64,000 nucleotides of DNA, taken from assembly GCF_014901205.1 (NCBI RefSeq), contig NZ_JACNMU010000003.1, forward strand, positions 372,001-436,000, read 5' to 3'. The position numbers and the translations under genes were made by a program. This document shows positions 20,710-29,319 of the stretch, in pieces (position 1 is the stretch's first letter; the number at the start of each line of letters is the position of its first letter). This stretch comes from Meridianimarinicoccus sp. MJW13 (GTDB taxonomy: Bacteria > Pseudomonadota > Alphaproteobacteria > Rhodobacterales > Rhodobacteraceae). The notes under the pieces are model-generated. The model saw only the letters and a list, made by a program, of their open reading frames with translations, had not been told where the DNA came from and searched no databases.

Positions 20710-21588
20710 TCAGTCTGCCGGTTGCACGGACGGACGGCTGATTTCCTGCGCGACCTGCCGCAGCAGCATGGAACGGAACCGGCGCATCCGGTCGAACCGG
20801 TTGTCGGCGCGACGGCTGGCCAGGTAATAGCTGCGATGGATGGTGAAGTCGGGTTTCACCCGCATCAGGCCGGGGTCCTGCCGCAGGGTGAAATCATGCA
20901 CCAGTCCCAGCCCTGCCCCCTGCCGCAGCCATTGCCATTGCACCAGCACCGAGTTCGACCGCAGCACCCGCTGGCCCGAAATCAGGTCGTCGGGAATATC
21001 CAGCGCCGGGTCGATCAGATGTTCGGGAATATACGAGATCACCGGCAGGTCGCGCAGGGGATCGGCGACCGTGCCTGCCAGCCGCCGCGCCATGGCCAGA
21101 TGAAGCTCGTAGTCGGCCAGATGCAGATGCTCGACCGCCTTGGCCGTGGGCGGGCTGAGCGTGACCGCCAGATCGACCTCGCGCCCCAGAAGGTCGGTTT
21201 CCCGCGCCGTGGCCACGACCTCGATCACCAGGCCGGGATTGTCGCGGGTCAGCCGGGCGCAGACCTGCGGCAACAGGAAGGTGGCGCATCCGTCCGGCGC
21301 CCCGATGCGGATCTTGCCGTCGATGTGCCGCCCCACTTGCCGGAAGCCGCCTTTGATGTCGGTGACCAGTTCCTCCATCGTTTCGGCCTTGGGCAGCAGG
21401 CCGTGCCCGGCCTCGGTCAGGTGATATCCCTTGGGAGATTTCGCAAACAGCGTTTCGCCAAGATCGTTTTCCAGCCGCGCCACACGGCGCCCCACCGTGG
21501 CCGCATCCTTGCCCAGATGCTGGGCGGCGGCGGTGATGCTGCCGCGTCGGGCCACCATCAGGAACACCATCAGATCGTCGGGCTGCAT
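20710..21588 (-). CDS. LysR-family regulator, probable regulator of mmsA
   Basis: 292 residues: N-terminal helix-turn-helix (FLMVARRGSITAAAQHLGKD, AATVGRRVARLE) and a LysR effector domain. It is divergent from mmsA with only 98 bp between starts, and that gap holds a perfect 12-bp palindrome. This is the classical arrangement for a LysR protein that controls the facing gene in response to a pathway metabolite, here perhaps a valine or inositol breakdown product. The effector is inferred, not seen. Confidence 0.9.
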   Translation of the reverse strand: MQPDDLMVFLMVARRGSITAAAQHLGKDAATVGRRVARLENDLGETLFAKSPKGYHLTEAGHGLLPKAETMEELVTDIKGGFRQVGRHIDGKIRIGAPDGCATFLLPQVCARLTRDNPGLVIEVVATARETDLLGREVDLAVTLSPPTAKAVEHLHLADYELHLAMARRLAGTVADPLRDLPVISYIPEHLIDPALDIPDDLISGQRVLRSNSVLVQWQWLRQGAGLGLVHDFTLRQDPGLMRVKPDFTIHRSYYLASRRADNRFDRMRRFRSMLLRQVAQEISRPSVQPAD

Positions 21589-21602
21589 GGGCTACACCTG
21601 AA

Positions 21603-21614
21603 ATTTTGCAAAAT
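21603..21614. promoter_or_regulatory. Palindromic LysR-type operator between the LysR gene and mmsA
   Basis: ATTTTGCAAAAT is a perfect 12-bp palindrome 14 bp upstream of the LysR start. A second, imperfect one, GCATTTTCGCAATGC, lies at 21641-21655 close to the mmsA side. The pair looks like the recognition and activation sites of a LysR regulator. Confidence 0.55.
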
Positions 21615-21686
21615 GACTTTGCCGAACATCCTATAGCTTCCGCATTTTCGCAATGCTAGGGTCGCGTCAAGTCAATGGAGGACGTG

Positions 21687-23186
21687 ATGCAAGCAATCGG
21701 TCATTATATCAACGGCGCTCAGGTGCGGGGCACTTCGGGCCGCACGGCGGATGTCTACAACCCGGCAACCGGCGAGGTTCAGGCGCAGGTCGATCTGGCC
21801 ACCGCAGCCGAGATGGACGCGATCATCGACAAGGCCGCAGCAGCGCAGCAGGAATGGGCCAAGGTCAACCCCCAGCGCCGCGCCCGCATCATCATGAAAT
21901 TCGGCGCGCTGATCGAAGAGAACATGGACAAGCTGGCCGAGGTGCTGAGCCGGGAGCATGGCAAGACCCTGCCCGACGCGCGCGGCGACGTGCAGCGCGG
22001 CCTGGAAGTGGTCGAAGTCTGCATGGGCGCCCCCAGCTTCCTGAAGGGCGACTACACCGACAGCGCCGGTCCCGGCATCGACCTGTATTCCATGCGCCAG
22101 CCGCTGGGCGTGGTCGCGGGCATCACCCCGTTCAACTTCCCCGCCATGATCCCGCTGTGGAAGATGGCCCCCGCCATCGCCGCCGGCAACGCGATGGTCC
22201 TGAAACCGTCCGAGCGCGCCCCTTCGACCGCACTGCTGCTGGCCGAGATCTTCAAGGAAGCCGGGCTGCCCGACGGCGTGCTGCAGGTGGTGAACGGCGA
22301 CAAGGAAGCTGTTGACGCGATCCTCGACAACGAGACCATTCAGGCGGTGGGCTTTGTCGGCTCCACCCCCATCGCGCAGTACATCTATGGCCGCGCAGCG
22401 GCCAACGGCAAGCGCGCCCAGTGTTTCGGCGGTGCCAAGAACCACATGATCGTGATGCCGGATGCCGACCTGGACAAGGCCGCCGATGCGCTGATCGGCG
22501 CCGGTTTCGGCGCGGCAGGCGAACGCTGCATGGCGATCTCGGTGGCTGTTCCGGTGGGGCAGGAAACCGCCGACCGCCTGATCGAAAAGCTGGTGCCGCG
22601 CATCGAGAAGCTGAAGGTCGGCCCCTATACCGCCGGCGACGACGTGGACTTCGGCCCGGTCATCACCGCCGCCGCCAAGGAGCGCATCACCGGTCTGATC
22701 GACTCCGGCGTGGACCAGGGCGCGAAGCTGGTGGTCGATGGGCGCGGCTTCACGCTTCAGGGCTATGAAAACGGCTTCTTCGTCGGTCCCAGCCTGTTCG
22801 ACGAGGTCACGCCGGACATGGAGATCTACAAGCAGGAGATCTTTGGCCCGGTGCTGTCCACCGTGCGCAAGGAGACCTACGAAGAGGCGCTGCAGCTGGT
22901 CATCGACAATGACTACGGCAACGGCACCTCGATCTTTACCGCCGATGGCGACACCGCGCGGGACTTTGCCAGCCGGGTGAACGTGGGCATGGTCGGCATC
23001 AACTTCCCGATCCCGGTGCCGCTCAGCTACTACACCTTCGGCGGCTGGAAGAAGTCGGCCTTCGGCGATCTGAACCAGTATGGCCCCGATGCCTTCCGGT
23101 TCTACACCAAGACCAAGACCGTGACCGCGCGGTGGTTCTCGGGGATCAAGGACGGCGCGGCGCTGAACTTCAAGGCGCTGGACTGA
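21687..23186 (+). CDS. mmsA: CoA-acylating methylmalonate-semialdehyde dehydrogenase
   Basis: 499 residues. The ATG at 21687 is preferred because the ribosome site GGAGG lies directly before it, overlapping an earlier in-frame ATG. Aldehyde dehydrogenase hallmarks are ITPFNFPAMIPLWKMAPAIA, GFVGSTPIAQYIY, and the catalytic cysteine in GAAGERCMAISVAV, where the neighbouring residues are those of the CoA-acylating MmsA subfamily. It converts methylmalonate semialdehyde to propionyl-CoA in valine catabolism, or malonate semialdehyde to acetyl-CoA. It is a single-gene unit closed by a strong terminator and faced by a LysR regulator. Confidence 0.94.
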   Translation: MQAIGHYINGAQVRGTSGRTADVYNPATGEVQAQVDLATAAEMDAIIDKAAAAQQEWAKVNPQRRARIIMKFGALIEENMDKLAEVLSREHGKTLPDARGDVQRGLEVVEVCMGAPSFLKGDYTDSAGPGIDLYSMRQPLGVVAGITPFNFPAMIPLWKMAPAIAAGNAMVLKPSERAPSTALLLAEIFKEAGLPDGVLQVVNGDKEAVDAILDNETIQAVGFVGSTPIAQYIYGRAAANGKRAQCFGGAKNHMIVMPDADLDKAADALIGAGFGAAGERCMAISVAVPVGQETADRLIEKLVPRIEKLKVGPYTAGDDVDFGPVITAAAKERITGLIDSGVDQGAKLVVDGRGFTLQGYENGFFVGPSLFDEVTPDMEIYKQEIFGPVLSTVRKETYEEALQLVIDNDYGNGTSIFTADGDTARDFASRVNVGMVGINFPIPVPLSYYTFGGWKKSAFGDLNQYGPDAFRFYTKTKTVTARWFSGIKDGAALNFKALD

Positions 23187-23210
23187 TCCACAACACATAC
23201 GAAACGCAGA

Positions 23211-23237
23211 AAGCCCCGGCATCGACCGGGGCTTTTT
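23211..23237 (+). terminator. Terminator after mmsA
   Basis: AAGCCCCGG/CCGGGGCTT nine-base stem with a six-base loop, running into a five-T tract. Confidence 0.9.
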
Positions 23238-23289
23238 CATGTGCGTGCAAGGCGCTTTCAGCGGCGGCGGTGCAGCCGGTCAGTCTCGA

Positions 23290-23886
23290 CTATCCCGGCA
23301 GTCCAAGGATCTTGCGCACGTAGTTCTGGGTTTCCTTGTAGGGGGGCACGCCGTTGTATTTTTCGACGGCGCCAGGTCCGGCGTTATAAGCGGCCAGCGC
23401 CAGTCGCCAGGATCCGAACCGTTCGTACTGGCGCCGCAGGTAGCGCGCGCCGCCTTCCAGGTTCTGATGCGGGTCATGGGGGTCGACGCCCAGATACCTT
23501 GCGGTCTGCGGCATCAGTTGCGCCAGCCCGATGGCCCCCTTGGGCGACACCGCGCGCGGGTTCCACGCACTTTCCTGCTGCACCAGCCGGGTGAACAGGC
23601 TTTGCGGCACGCGATGCTTGCGCGCGACGGACTCGGCCACCGGCAGATAGATCCCGCGGTATTTCGAGTTCGACACGCCCGGCAGGCGGATCGCACCGGA
23701 AAAATCGGTCTGCGGCTGCAGACGCGAGGAATATTCGTATTGCTTCGAGGAGCGCCGATCCAGCACATCGGTCTGCGACTTGAAGATCGACGAGCGCGCC
23801 TTGCTGGACACGCGCGCCTGGTCACCCGCCACCGGGGCGGCCAGAAGACTGCCGATCAAAAGCCCTGCCAAGGGTGTCTTGCGCAT
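23290..23886 (-). CDS. Lytic transglycosylase (SLT domain)
   Basis: 198 residues from the ATG of [21 protein letters not shown], a signal peptide; the longer frame upstream has no coding character and runs across ssb. The SLT fold is clear in the second half: the catalytic glutamate in VQQESAWNP (E105), then [16 protein letters not shown] and [15 protein letters not shown]. It cleaves the MurNAc-GlcNAc bond of peptidoglycan with formation of the anhydro end. The 60-residue linker after the signal peptide is basic and serine-rich. It is divergent from ssb. Confidence 0.93.
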   Translation of the reverse strand: MRKTPLAGLLIGSLLAAPVAGDQARVSSKARSSIFKSQTDVLDRRSSKQYEYSSRLQPQTDFSGAIRLPGVSNSKYRGIYLPVAESVARKHRVPQSLFTRLVQQESAWNPRAVSPKGAIGLAQLMPQTARYLGVDPHDPHQNLEGGARYLRRQYERFGSWRLALAAYNAGPGAVEKYNGVPPYKETQNYVRKILGLPG

Positions 23887-24025
23887 GAGGTGCCTGCTCT
23901 GCTCTTTTGGCAAGCCATAGCCAATTTTTGCCCGCAATGCCAGCGTTCCGTCGCGCAGCGGCTGTTCCTGCCCGCGACTGCGTGGTTTAAAGCGATCAAC
24001 AACAGGAATCGCGAAAGGCAACATC

Positions 24026-24550
24026 ATGGCAGGATCGGTGAACAAGGTCATCCTGGTGGGCAATCTGGGGCGCGACCCCGAGGTGCGCACCTTCCAGAAC
24101 GGCGGCAAGGTGGTGAACCTGCGCATTGCCACGTCGGAACGTTGGCGCGACCGCAACACCGGCGAGAACCGCGAACGCACCGAATGGCACAGCGTCGCGA
24201 TCTTCTCGGAGCCGCTGGCCAAGGTGGCCGAGCAGTATCTGCGCAAGGGATCGAAGGTCTATCTGGAAGGCCAACTGGAAACCCGCAAGTGGCAGGATCA
24301 AAGCGGCAATGACCGCTACAGCACCGAGGTTGTCCTGCGCCCCTACAAGGGCGAACTGACCATGCTGGATGGCCGTTCCGAAGGCGGTAGCGGTGGCGGC
24401 GGAGGCAGCTTCGGCGGTGGTGGCAGCGGCGGCGGATATGACGATCGTGGTGGATCGGGCGGTGGCTATGGCGGCGGTCAGGGCGGCGGTGGCGGTGGCG
24501 GCAGTCAGCCTCCCTCCTCGGGCATTGACGACGACGAAATCCCGTTCTGA
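24026..24550 (+). CDS. ssb: Single-stranded DNA-binding protein
   Basis: 174 residues. The OB fold covers about 1-112 ([16 protein letters not shown], then [19 protein letters not shown]). A glycine-rich flexible linker (about 119-160) leads to the acidic tip DDDEIPF, which docks replication and repair partners. It binds single-stranded DNA as a tetramer. It is divergent from the lytic transglycosylase and ends in a strong terminator. Confidence 0.97.
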   Translation: MAGSVNKVILVGNLGRDPEVRTFQNGGKVVNLRIATSERWRDRNTGENRERTEWHSVAIFSEPLAKVAEQYLRKGSKVYLEGQLETRKWQDQSGNDRYSTEVVLRPYKGELTMLDGRSEGGSGGGGGSFGGGGSGGGYDDRGGSGGGYGGGQGGGGGGGSQPPSSGIDDDEIPF

Positions 24551-24570
24551 GCCCAGATCAACGGATTTGC

Positions 24571-24603
24571 GAGCCGCCCCCTTGGGCGGCTCGTTGCGTT
24601 TTT
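24571..24603 (+). terminator. Terminator after ssb
   Basis: GAGCCGCCC/GGGCGGCTC nine-base stem with a four-base loop, followed by GTTGCGTTTTT. Confidence 0.85.
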
Positions 24604-24614
24604 ACCTCGGGGTG

Positions 24615-25166
24615 TCAGCTGCCCCGCGCTGCCAGCGCCTTGCCCAACCGGGGCAGCCGCGCCTTTTTCAGGATGCGGCGCAGGTCTGCCGGGGTCACGG
24701 GTCCGGTACAGAGCGGGGCCACGATCTGTTGCGCCAGTTGGGTCACCTGCTTTGGCCGGTCGTCCAGCGCCTCCAGCAACAGTTCATCTGGATGGCGCGG
24801 TCGCAGGCTGTGACGGGCCAGGGTTCGGCCCGGAAAATCGCGCAGGTTGAAGGTCACCAGATCGCTCGCCTGCGCGGCAAGGGCTGCGGCAAGAACATGC
24901 CGATCATTGTCGTCGGGCAGGCTGAGCCCCGATTCCACCGCCGCATCCGGCGCAACCTCTGCTCCCGGAAACAGCGCCTGAAGACTGGCGATTTCCCGTG
25001 TGACCTGCCCGGCCTGTTCAGGATGTTGGCGCAGCACGGCACGGCGCCATTCTTCAAGGATGCGTGCGCTCCAGCGCACCTCGGCCCAGCCCGTCTGCGC
25101 CAGCCCAAGGATCAGGGCGCGCGGCACCGTGGGATACAGAACGCAGGCATCGATCAGCAGCCGCAT
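24615..25166 (-). CDS. PIN-domain protein
   Basis: 183 residues from an ATG that shares one base with the stop of the upstream methyltransferase. PIN features are the first acidic residue in RLLIDACVLYP (D6), the central SLPDDNDRHVLAAALAA with conserved acids, and VTFNLRDFPG. PIN proteins are Mg-dependent ribonucleases, often toxins. No antitoxin-sized gene is next to it, and it is translationally coupled to an rRNA methyltransferase gene, so an RNA-processing role fits better than a toxin-antitoxin role. The exact substrate is unknown. Confidence 0.85.
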   Translation of the reverse strand: MRLLIDACVLYPTVPRALILGLAQTGWAEVRWSARILEEWRRAVLRQHPEQAGQVTREIASLQALFPGAEVAPDAAVESGLSLPDDNDRHVLAAALAAQASDLVTFNLRDFPGRTLARHSLRPRHPDELLLEALDDRPKQVTQLAQQIVAPLCTGPVTPADLRRILKKARLPRLGKALAARGS

Positions 25167-26371
25167 CACCAGACCCGGAAGAACAGCGCCTTGAGATAGC
25201 CGGATTCGGCCAGCTGAGGATGCTGCGGATGATCCGGCGCGGCATAGCCGGTGTGGATCACCTGCCCCTGTCGCCCGGCCCGTCCCAACCCACGGACAGA
25301 CGCGGCGCGGAATTTCTCGATCGTCGCGGCATGGGAACAGGAACACAGGCCCAGATAGCCCCCCGGTGCCACCAGCGATGCGCCCAGCCGCGCCACGCGC
25401 TCGTAGGCGCGCAAGCCCGCGTCCAGCGACTGTTTCGACGGCGCAAAGGCCGGCGGGTCGCAGATCACCAGATCGAATTGCGCGCCTTCCTGCGCCAGCG
25501 TGGTCATCACCTCGAACGCGTCGCCTTGCCGGGTATTGAACCGCTCCGCGACACCGCTGGCCGATGCCCCCTGCGTGGCCAGAACCAACGCCGGTGTCGA
25601 ACCATCCACCGCGAGCGCGCTGTCAGCCCCTGCGGCCAGCGCCGCCAGCCCGAAACCGCCCACATGCGAAAACACGTCCAGCACCCGCGCGCCCTGCGCC
25701 AGACCGGCGGCGAAGGCATGGTTGTCGCGCTGGTCGAAGAACAGCCCGGTTTTCTGCCCGCCCAGAACATCGGCCAGATAGGTGGCGCCGTTCATCGGCA
25801 CCGGGATCGGCCCCTCGACCGCCCCGCGCAAGGGGCGGCTGGCCTCATCCAGGCCTTCCAGCTTGCGCGCCCGGCCCGCGCCGTTCATCAGCACCGTGGT
25901 GACGCCGGTGACATCGCTCAGCACGTCCGTGAGCATATCCAGTCGCGAATCGGCCCAGGCCGCGTTGGGCTGGATCACCGCCACATCACCGAACCGGTCG
26001 ATGATGACACCGGGCAGACCGTCGGCCTCGGCATGGATCAGCCGGTAGAAGGGCGCGGCATACAACCGATCGCGATGCGCCAGTGCGCGGGCGATCCGCG
26101 CCGTCATCCAGTCGGCATCGACCAGCGCGGCGGGATCGGGATCCAGCACCCGCGCGATGATCTTCGAGTCCGGGTTGACGGTGACCAGGGCAATCGGCCC
26201 GCGCTCGGCATCTTCCAGAACCGCGAGCGATCCCGGCGCCAACGCCTTGGTGCGCCGGTCGGTGACCACCTGGTTGCCATAAACCCATGGAAACCCGTGA
26301 CGAATGGGACGGGGGTCGATCTTCGGGCGCAACCGAATGGTGCCGGTCGCCGATGCGCTGGGGGCGTTCAT
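25166..26371 (-). CDS. RlmI-like 23S rRNA (cytosine) methyltransferase
   Basis: 401 residues. An N-terminal PUA-like domain (LRPKIDPRPIRHGFPWVYGNQ region) is followed by the central strand-rich segment with FYRLIHAEADGLPGVIIDRFG, and then a Rossmann methyltransferase with FDQRDNH, VLDVFSHVGGFGLAALAAGA and the catalytic segment CDPPAFAP. This is the RlmI/RlmK-like layout of m5C1962 methyltransferases acting on 23S rRNA with S-adenosylmethionine. The PIN gene follows with a one-base overlap. Confidence 0.88.
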   Translation of the reverse strand: MNAPSASATGTIRLRPKIDPRPIRHGFPWVYGNQVVTDRRTKALAPGSLAVLEDAERGPIALVTVNPDSKIIARVLDPDPAALVDADWMTARIARALAHRDRLYAAPFYRLIHAEADGLPGVIIDRFGDVAVIQPNAAWADSRLDMLTDVLSDVTGVTTVLMNGAGRARKLEGLDEASRPLRGAVEGPIPVPMNGATYLADVLGGQKTGLFFDQRDNHAFAAGLAQGARVLDVFSHVGGFGLAALAAGADSALAVDGSTPALVLATQGASASGVAERFNTRQGDAFEVMTTLAQEGAQFDLVICDPPAFAPSKQSLDAGLRAYERVARLGASLVAPGGYLGLCSCSHAATIEKFRAASVRGLGRAGRQGQVIHTGYAAPDHPQHPQLAESGYLKALFFRVW

Positions 26372-26479
26372 GGCCGCTCCTGTTTGCTTGGGGGGTCTGC
26401 CGGTGATTGACGCAATTTACCGGAATGCGCAATCATCACCGTGCTCCTTCCTGCCGCAGCCTGTCGTTTCCACTGGCAT

Positions 26480-26493
26480 TGATAGCGCTAACG
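26480..26493. promoter_or_regulatory. Candidate CceR-like operator upstream of edd
   Basis: TGATAGCGCTAACG contains the perfect 8-bp palindrome TAGCGCTA and matches nine of ten fixed positions of TGNTANCGNTANCA. It lies 43 bp before the edd start. The same 13-bp core occurs in inverted orientation before the second gap gene. CceR of Rhodobacter sphaeroides is a LacI-family regulator of the Entner-Doudoroff genes. Confidence 0.6.
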
Positions 26494-26535
26494 GCTTATA
26501 CGACGCGAGAATTCGCCAAGACGCCGGGAGGTCCC

Positions 26536-28353
26536 ATGGCCCTACATCCAATCGTCGAGAAAGTCACAGACCGGATCCGTTCCCGCAGTGACAAGCCCCG
26601 CAACGCCTATCTGGCCCGGATGCGTGCTGCCGCCGAGGATGGCCCGGCGCGCGCCCATTTGACCTGCGGGAACCAGGCCCATGCCTATGCGGCGATGGGC
26701 GACCAGAAGGCCACGCTGGCCGGAGCGCGGGCGCCCAACCTGGGCATCGTCACCGCCTATAACGACATGCTGTCGGCGCATCAGCCGTTCGAAACCTTTC
26801 CCGATCTGATCCGCCGCACGGCGCAGACGGCCGGGGCCACAGCCCAGGTGGCTGGCGGCGTTCCGGCCATGTGTGACGGTGTCACGCAAGGTCAACCCGG
26901 CATGGAGCTGTCGCTGTTTTCGCGCGATGTGATCGCCATGGCGGCGGGCGTCGCGCTGTCGCACAACACCTATGACGCGGCGGCCTATCTGGGCGTCTGC
27001 GACAAGATCGTGCCGGGGCTGATCATGGCCGCGGCCACCTTCGGCCATATTCCGGCGATCTTCATCCCCGCCGGTCCCATGACCAGCGGTCTGCCCAACG
27101 ATGAAAAGGCCCGTGTCCGCAACCAGTTCGCCGCGGGCGAAGTGGGCCGCGACAAGCTGATGGAGGCCGAGATGGCCTCGTACCACGGGCCGGGCACCTG
27201 CACCTTCTACGGCACCGCCAACACCAACCAGATGCTGATGGAGTTCATGGGCCTGCACCTGCCCGGCTCCAGTTTCGTCAATCCGAACACGCCGCTGCGC
27301 GAGGCGCTGACCGTCGCCGCGACCGAGCGGGCGCTGGCAATCACAGCCCTTGGCAACGCCTATACCCCGACCTGCGACGTGCTGGACGAGCGCGCGTTCG
27401 TCAACGGCATCGTCGGGCTGATGGCCACGGGCGGTTCGACCAACCTTGTGATTCACCTGCCCGCCATGGCACGGGCCGCCGGTGTGATTCTGGATCTGGA
27501 AGATTTCGCGGAATTGTCCGAGATCACGCCGCTGCTGGCCAAGGTCTATCCCAACGGTCTGGCAGACGTGAACCACTTCCACGCTGCGGGCGGGCTGGGC
27601 TACATGATCGGCCAGCTGCTGGAAGCCGGGTTGCTGCACGACGACACCAAGACCGTCGCCGGCGACGGGCTGGAGCTTTACACGCAAGAGCCCAAGCTCA
27701 GCGACGGCACTCTGACCTGGGACAAGGGCGCGGGCACAAGCCTGAACGACAAGATCCTGCGTCCTGCCACCGATCCGTTCCAGACATCCGGCGGGCTGAA
27801 GCAGCTTGCAGGAAACCTCGGGCGTGGTGTCATGAAGGTTTCGGCCGTGGCGCCAGAACGCCGCGTCATCGAAGCCCGCGCACGGGTGTTCCAGGACCAG
27901 GGATCGGTCAAGGCCGCCTTCCAGGCAGGTGAATTCACCGAGGACACCATTGTTGTCGTTCGCTTCCAGGGTCCCAAGTCCAACGGCATGCCGGAACTGC
28001 ACAACCTGACCCCGACCCTGAGCGTGCTGCAGGATCGCGGGCTGAAAGTGGCGCTGGTCACCGATGGCCGCATGTCGGGGGCATCCGGCAAGGTGCCCGC
28101 CTGCATCCATGTCACGCCCGAAGCCACCGAAGGCGGTCTGCTGGCGCGCATCGCCGATGGCGACGTGATCCGCGTCGATGCCGAGGCCGGGGTGCTGGAG
28201 GTGGTCACCGAAGGCGTTGCCGATCGGCCTGCTGTGGAACCCGACCTTTCGGCCAATGGTTTCGGGATGGGCCGCGAGTTGTTTTCCGCCTTCCGCGCCA
28301 ATGTTGGACCCGCTACATCCGGGGCCAGTGTGGCTCTGCCTGCCGACAGCTAA
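26536..28353 (+). CDS. edd: 6-phosphogluconate dehydratase
   Basis: 605 residues, full length, from an ATG preceded by GGGAGG. IlvD/Edd-family features are [38 protein letters not shown], and [20 protein letters not shown], with the cysteines for the Fe-S cluster, and [19 protein letters not shown] near the C-terminus. It dehydrates 6-phosphogluconate to KDPG in the Entner-Doudoroff pathway. eda follows after 14 bp, so they form an operon. A CceR-like operator precedes it. Confidence 0.97.
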   Translation: MALHPIVEKVTDRIRSRSDKPRNAYLARMRAAAEDGPARAHLTCGNQAHAYAAMGDQKATLAGARAPNLGIVTAYNDMLSAHQPFETFPDLIRRTAQTAGATAQVAGGVPAMCDGVTQGQPGMELSLFSRDVIAMAAGVALSHNTYDAAAYLGVCDKIVPGLIMAAATFGHIPAIFIPAGPMTSGLPNDEKARVRNQFAAGEVGRDKLMEAEMASYHGPGTCTFYGTANTNQMLMEFMGLHLPGSSFVNPNTPLREALTVAATERALAITALGNAYTPTCDVLDERAFVNGIVGLMATGGSTNLVIHLPAMARAAGVILDLEDFAELSEITPLLAKVYPNGLADVNHFHAAGGLGYMIGQLLEAGLLHDDTKTVAGDGLELYTQEPKLSDGTLTWDKGAGTSLNDKILRPATDPFQTSGGLKQLAGNLGRGVMKVSAVAPERRVIEARARVFQDQGSVKAAFQAGEFTEDTIVVVRFQGPKSNGMPELHNLTPTLSVLQDRGLKVALVTDGRMSGASGKVPACIHVTPEATEGGLLARIADGDVIRVDAEAGVLEVVTEGVADRPAVEPDLSANGFGMGRELFSAFRANVGPATSGASVALPADS

Positions 28354-28367
28354 TCGAAGGACACGAC

Positions 28368-29012
28368 ATGACCCCCCAAATCGCAAGCGAACGTCTGATC
28401 GCCGTGGCCCGCAAGGCGCCGATCATCCCTGTTCTGGTGGTCTCGGATGCCGGACGCGCCGCCGATCTGGCCCAGGCCCTGGTCGCCGGTGGTCTTTATG
28501 CGCTGGAAGTCACCCTGCGCACGCCGCAGGCGCTGGACGCGATGCGCGCCATGTCGGATGTGCCGGGCGCCATCGTCGGCGCGGGCACCGTGCTGACGCC
28601 CGATGACGCGCGCCGCGCCCAGGACGCGGGCGCAACTTTCGCAGTCTCGCCCGGATCAACCGACAAGGTGCTGGATGTCTGCGAGGCCATCGATCTGGCC
28701 ATGCTGCCCGGCGCCGCCACTGCGACCGAAGCGCTGTACCTGCTGGAACGCGGCTACAGCTTCCAAAAGTTCTTCCCGGCCGAGGCCATCGGCGGCGCAC
28801 CGGCACTGAAATCTCTGGCTGGCCCCCTGCCGCAGATCGCCTTCTGTCCGACCGGCGGTGTCTCGCTGGCCAATGCCAACACCTATCTGTCGCTGCCCAA
28901 CACGGTCTGCGCCGGAGGCTCGTGGGTGGCCCCGGCCGATCTGGTGGCAAAGGGCGACTGGGACGGCATCACCAAGCTGGCCGCCGAAGCCGCAGCCCTG
29001 GAAGTCAGCTAG
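28368..29012 (+). CDS. eda: KHG/KDPG aldolase
   Basis: 214 residues with an AAGGA ribosome site. The class I aldolase residues are in place: the catalytic glutamate in YALEVTLRTP and the Schiff-base lysine in YSFQKFFPAEA. It splits KDPG into pyruvate and glyceraldehyde-3-phosphate, completing the pathway started by Edd. Its last 8 bases overlap the end of a convergent small gene. Confidence 0.97.
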   Translation: MTPQIASERLIAVARKAPIIPVLVVSDAGRAADLAQALVAGGLYALEVTLRTPQALDAMRAMSDVPGAIVGAGTVLTPDDARRAQDAGATFAVSPGSTDKVLDVCEAIDLAMLPGAATATEALYLLERGYSFQKFFPAEAIGGAPALKSLAGPLPQIAFCPTGGVSLANANTYLSLPNTVCAGGSWVAPADLVAKGDWDGITKLAAEAAALEVS

Positions 29013-29289
29013 ATCCCGGCACCCGCGCGGCGCGTCCCCCGCGCCGCCGGGGCAGCTCGGTTCCGGCCATCGCCTCGCGCAGAACCCCGGTCATCGGATG
29101 ATCGGGGTTTTCCGGCGCGTGGATCTGCAATAGCTGCTGCGCGACACTGGCGGCCTCCACCCCGTCGGGGAGGGACAGCGCCCAGTCAAAAAAGATCGCC
29201 CGGCAATCCGCGGCGGTTATGCCGTCGATCCGGTAGCTGTCCGCGATCAGGTTCTTGGGATCGCGCGGGTCTCGCGTTATCGGTGCCAT
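29005..29289 (-). CDS. Small conserved-looking protein of unknown function
   Basis: 94 residues, soluble, no signal peptide. It begins with ITRDPRDPKNLIADSYRIDG and contains CRAIFFDWALSLPDG, then ends in a basic, disordered tail (PRRRGGRAARVPGSS). Its stop overlaps the eda stop region by 8 bases in convergent orientation. It lies 30 bp after glnE ends, on the same strand, so it could be co-transcribed with glnE. The ordered front part has strong coding character, but I do not recognise a family. Confidence 0.6.
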   Translation of the reverse strand: MAPITRDPRDPKNLIADSYRIDGITAADCRAIFFDWALSLPDGVEAASVAQQLLQIHAPENPDHPMTGVLREAMAGTELPRRRGGRAARVPGSS

Positions 29290-29319
29290 GGCAACTGTCT
29301 AGCGGTCGCGGCCCCGTTG

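Noticed and set aside
24379-24520. Repeat-like GGC-rich tract in ssb as a repeat array
   Set aside because: It encodes the glycine-rich linker of SSB; repeats are short and in frame, not an array.
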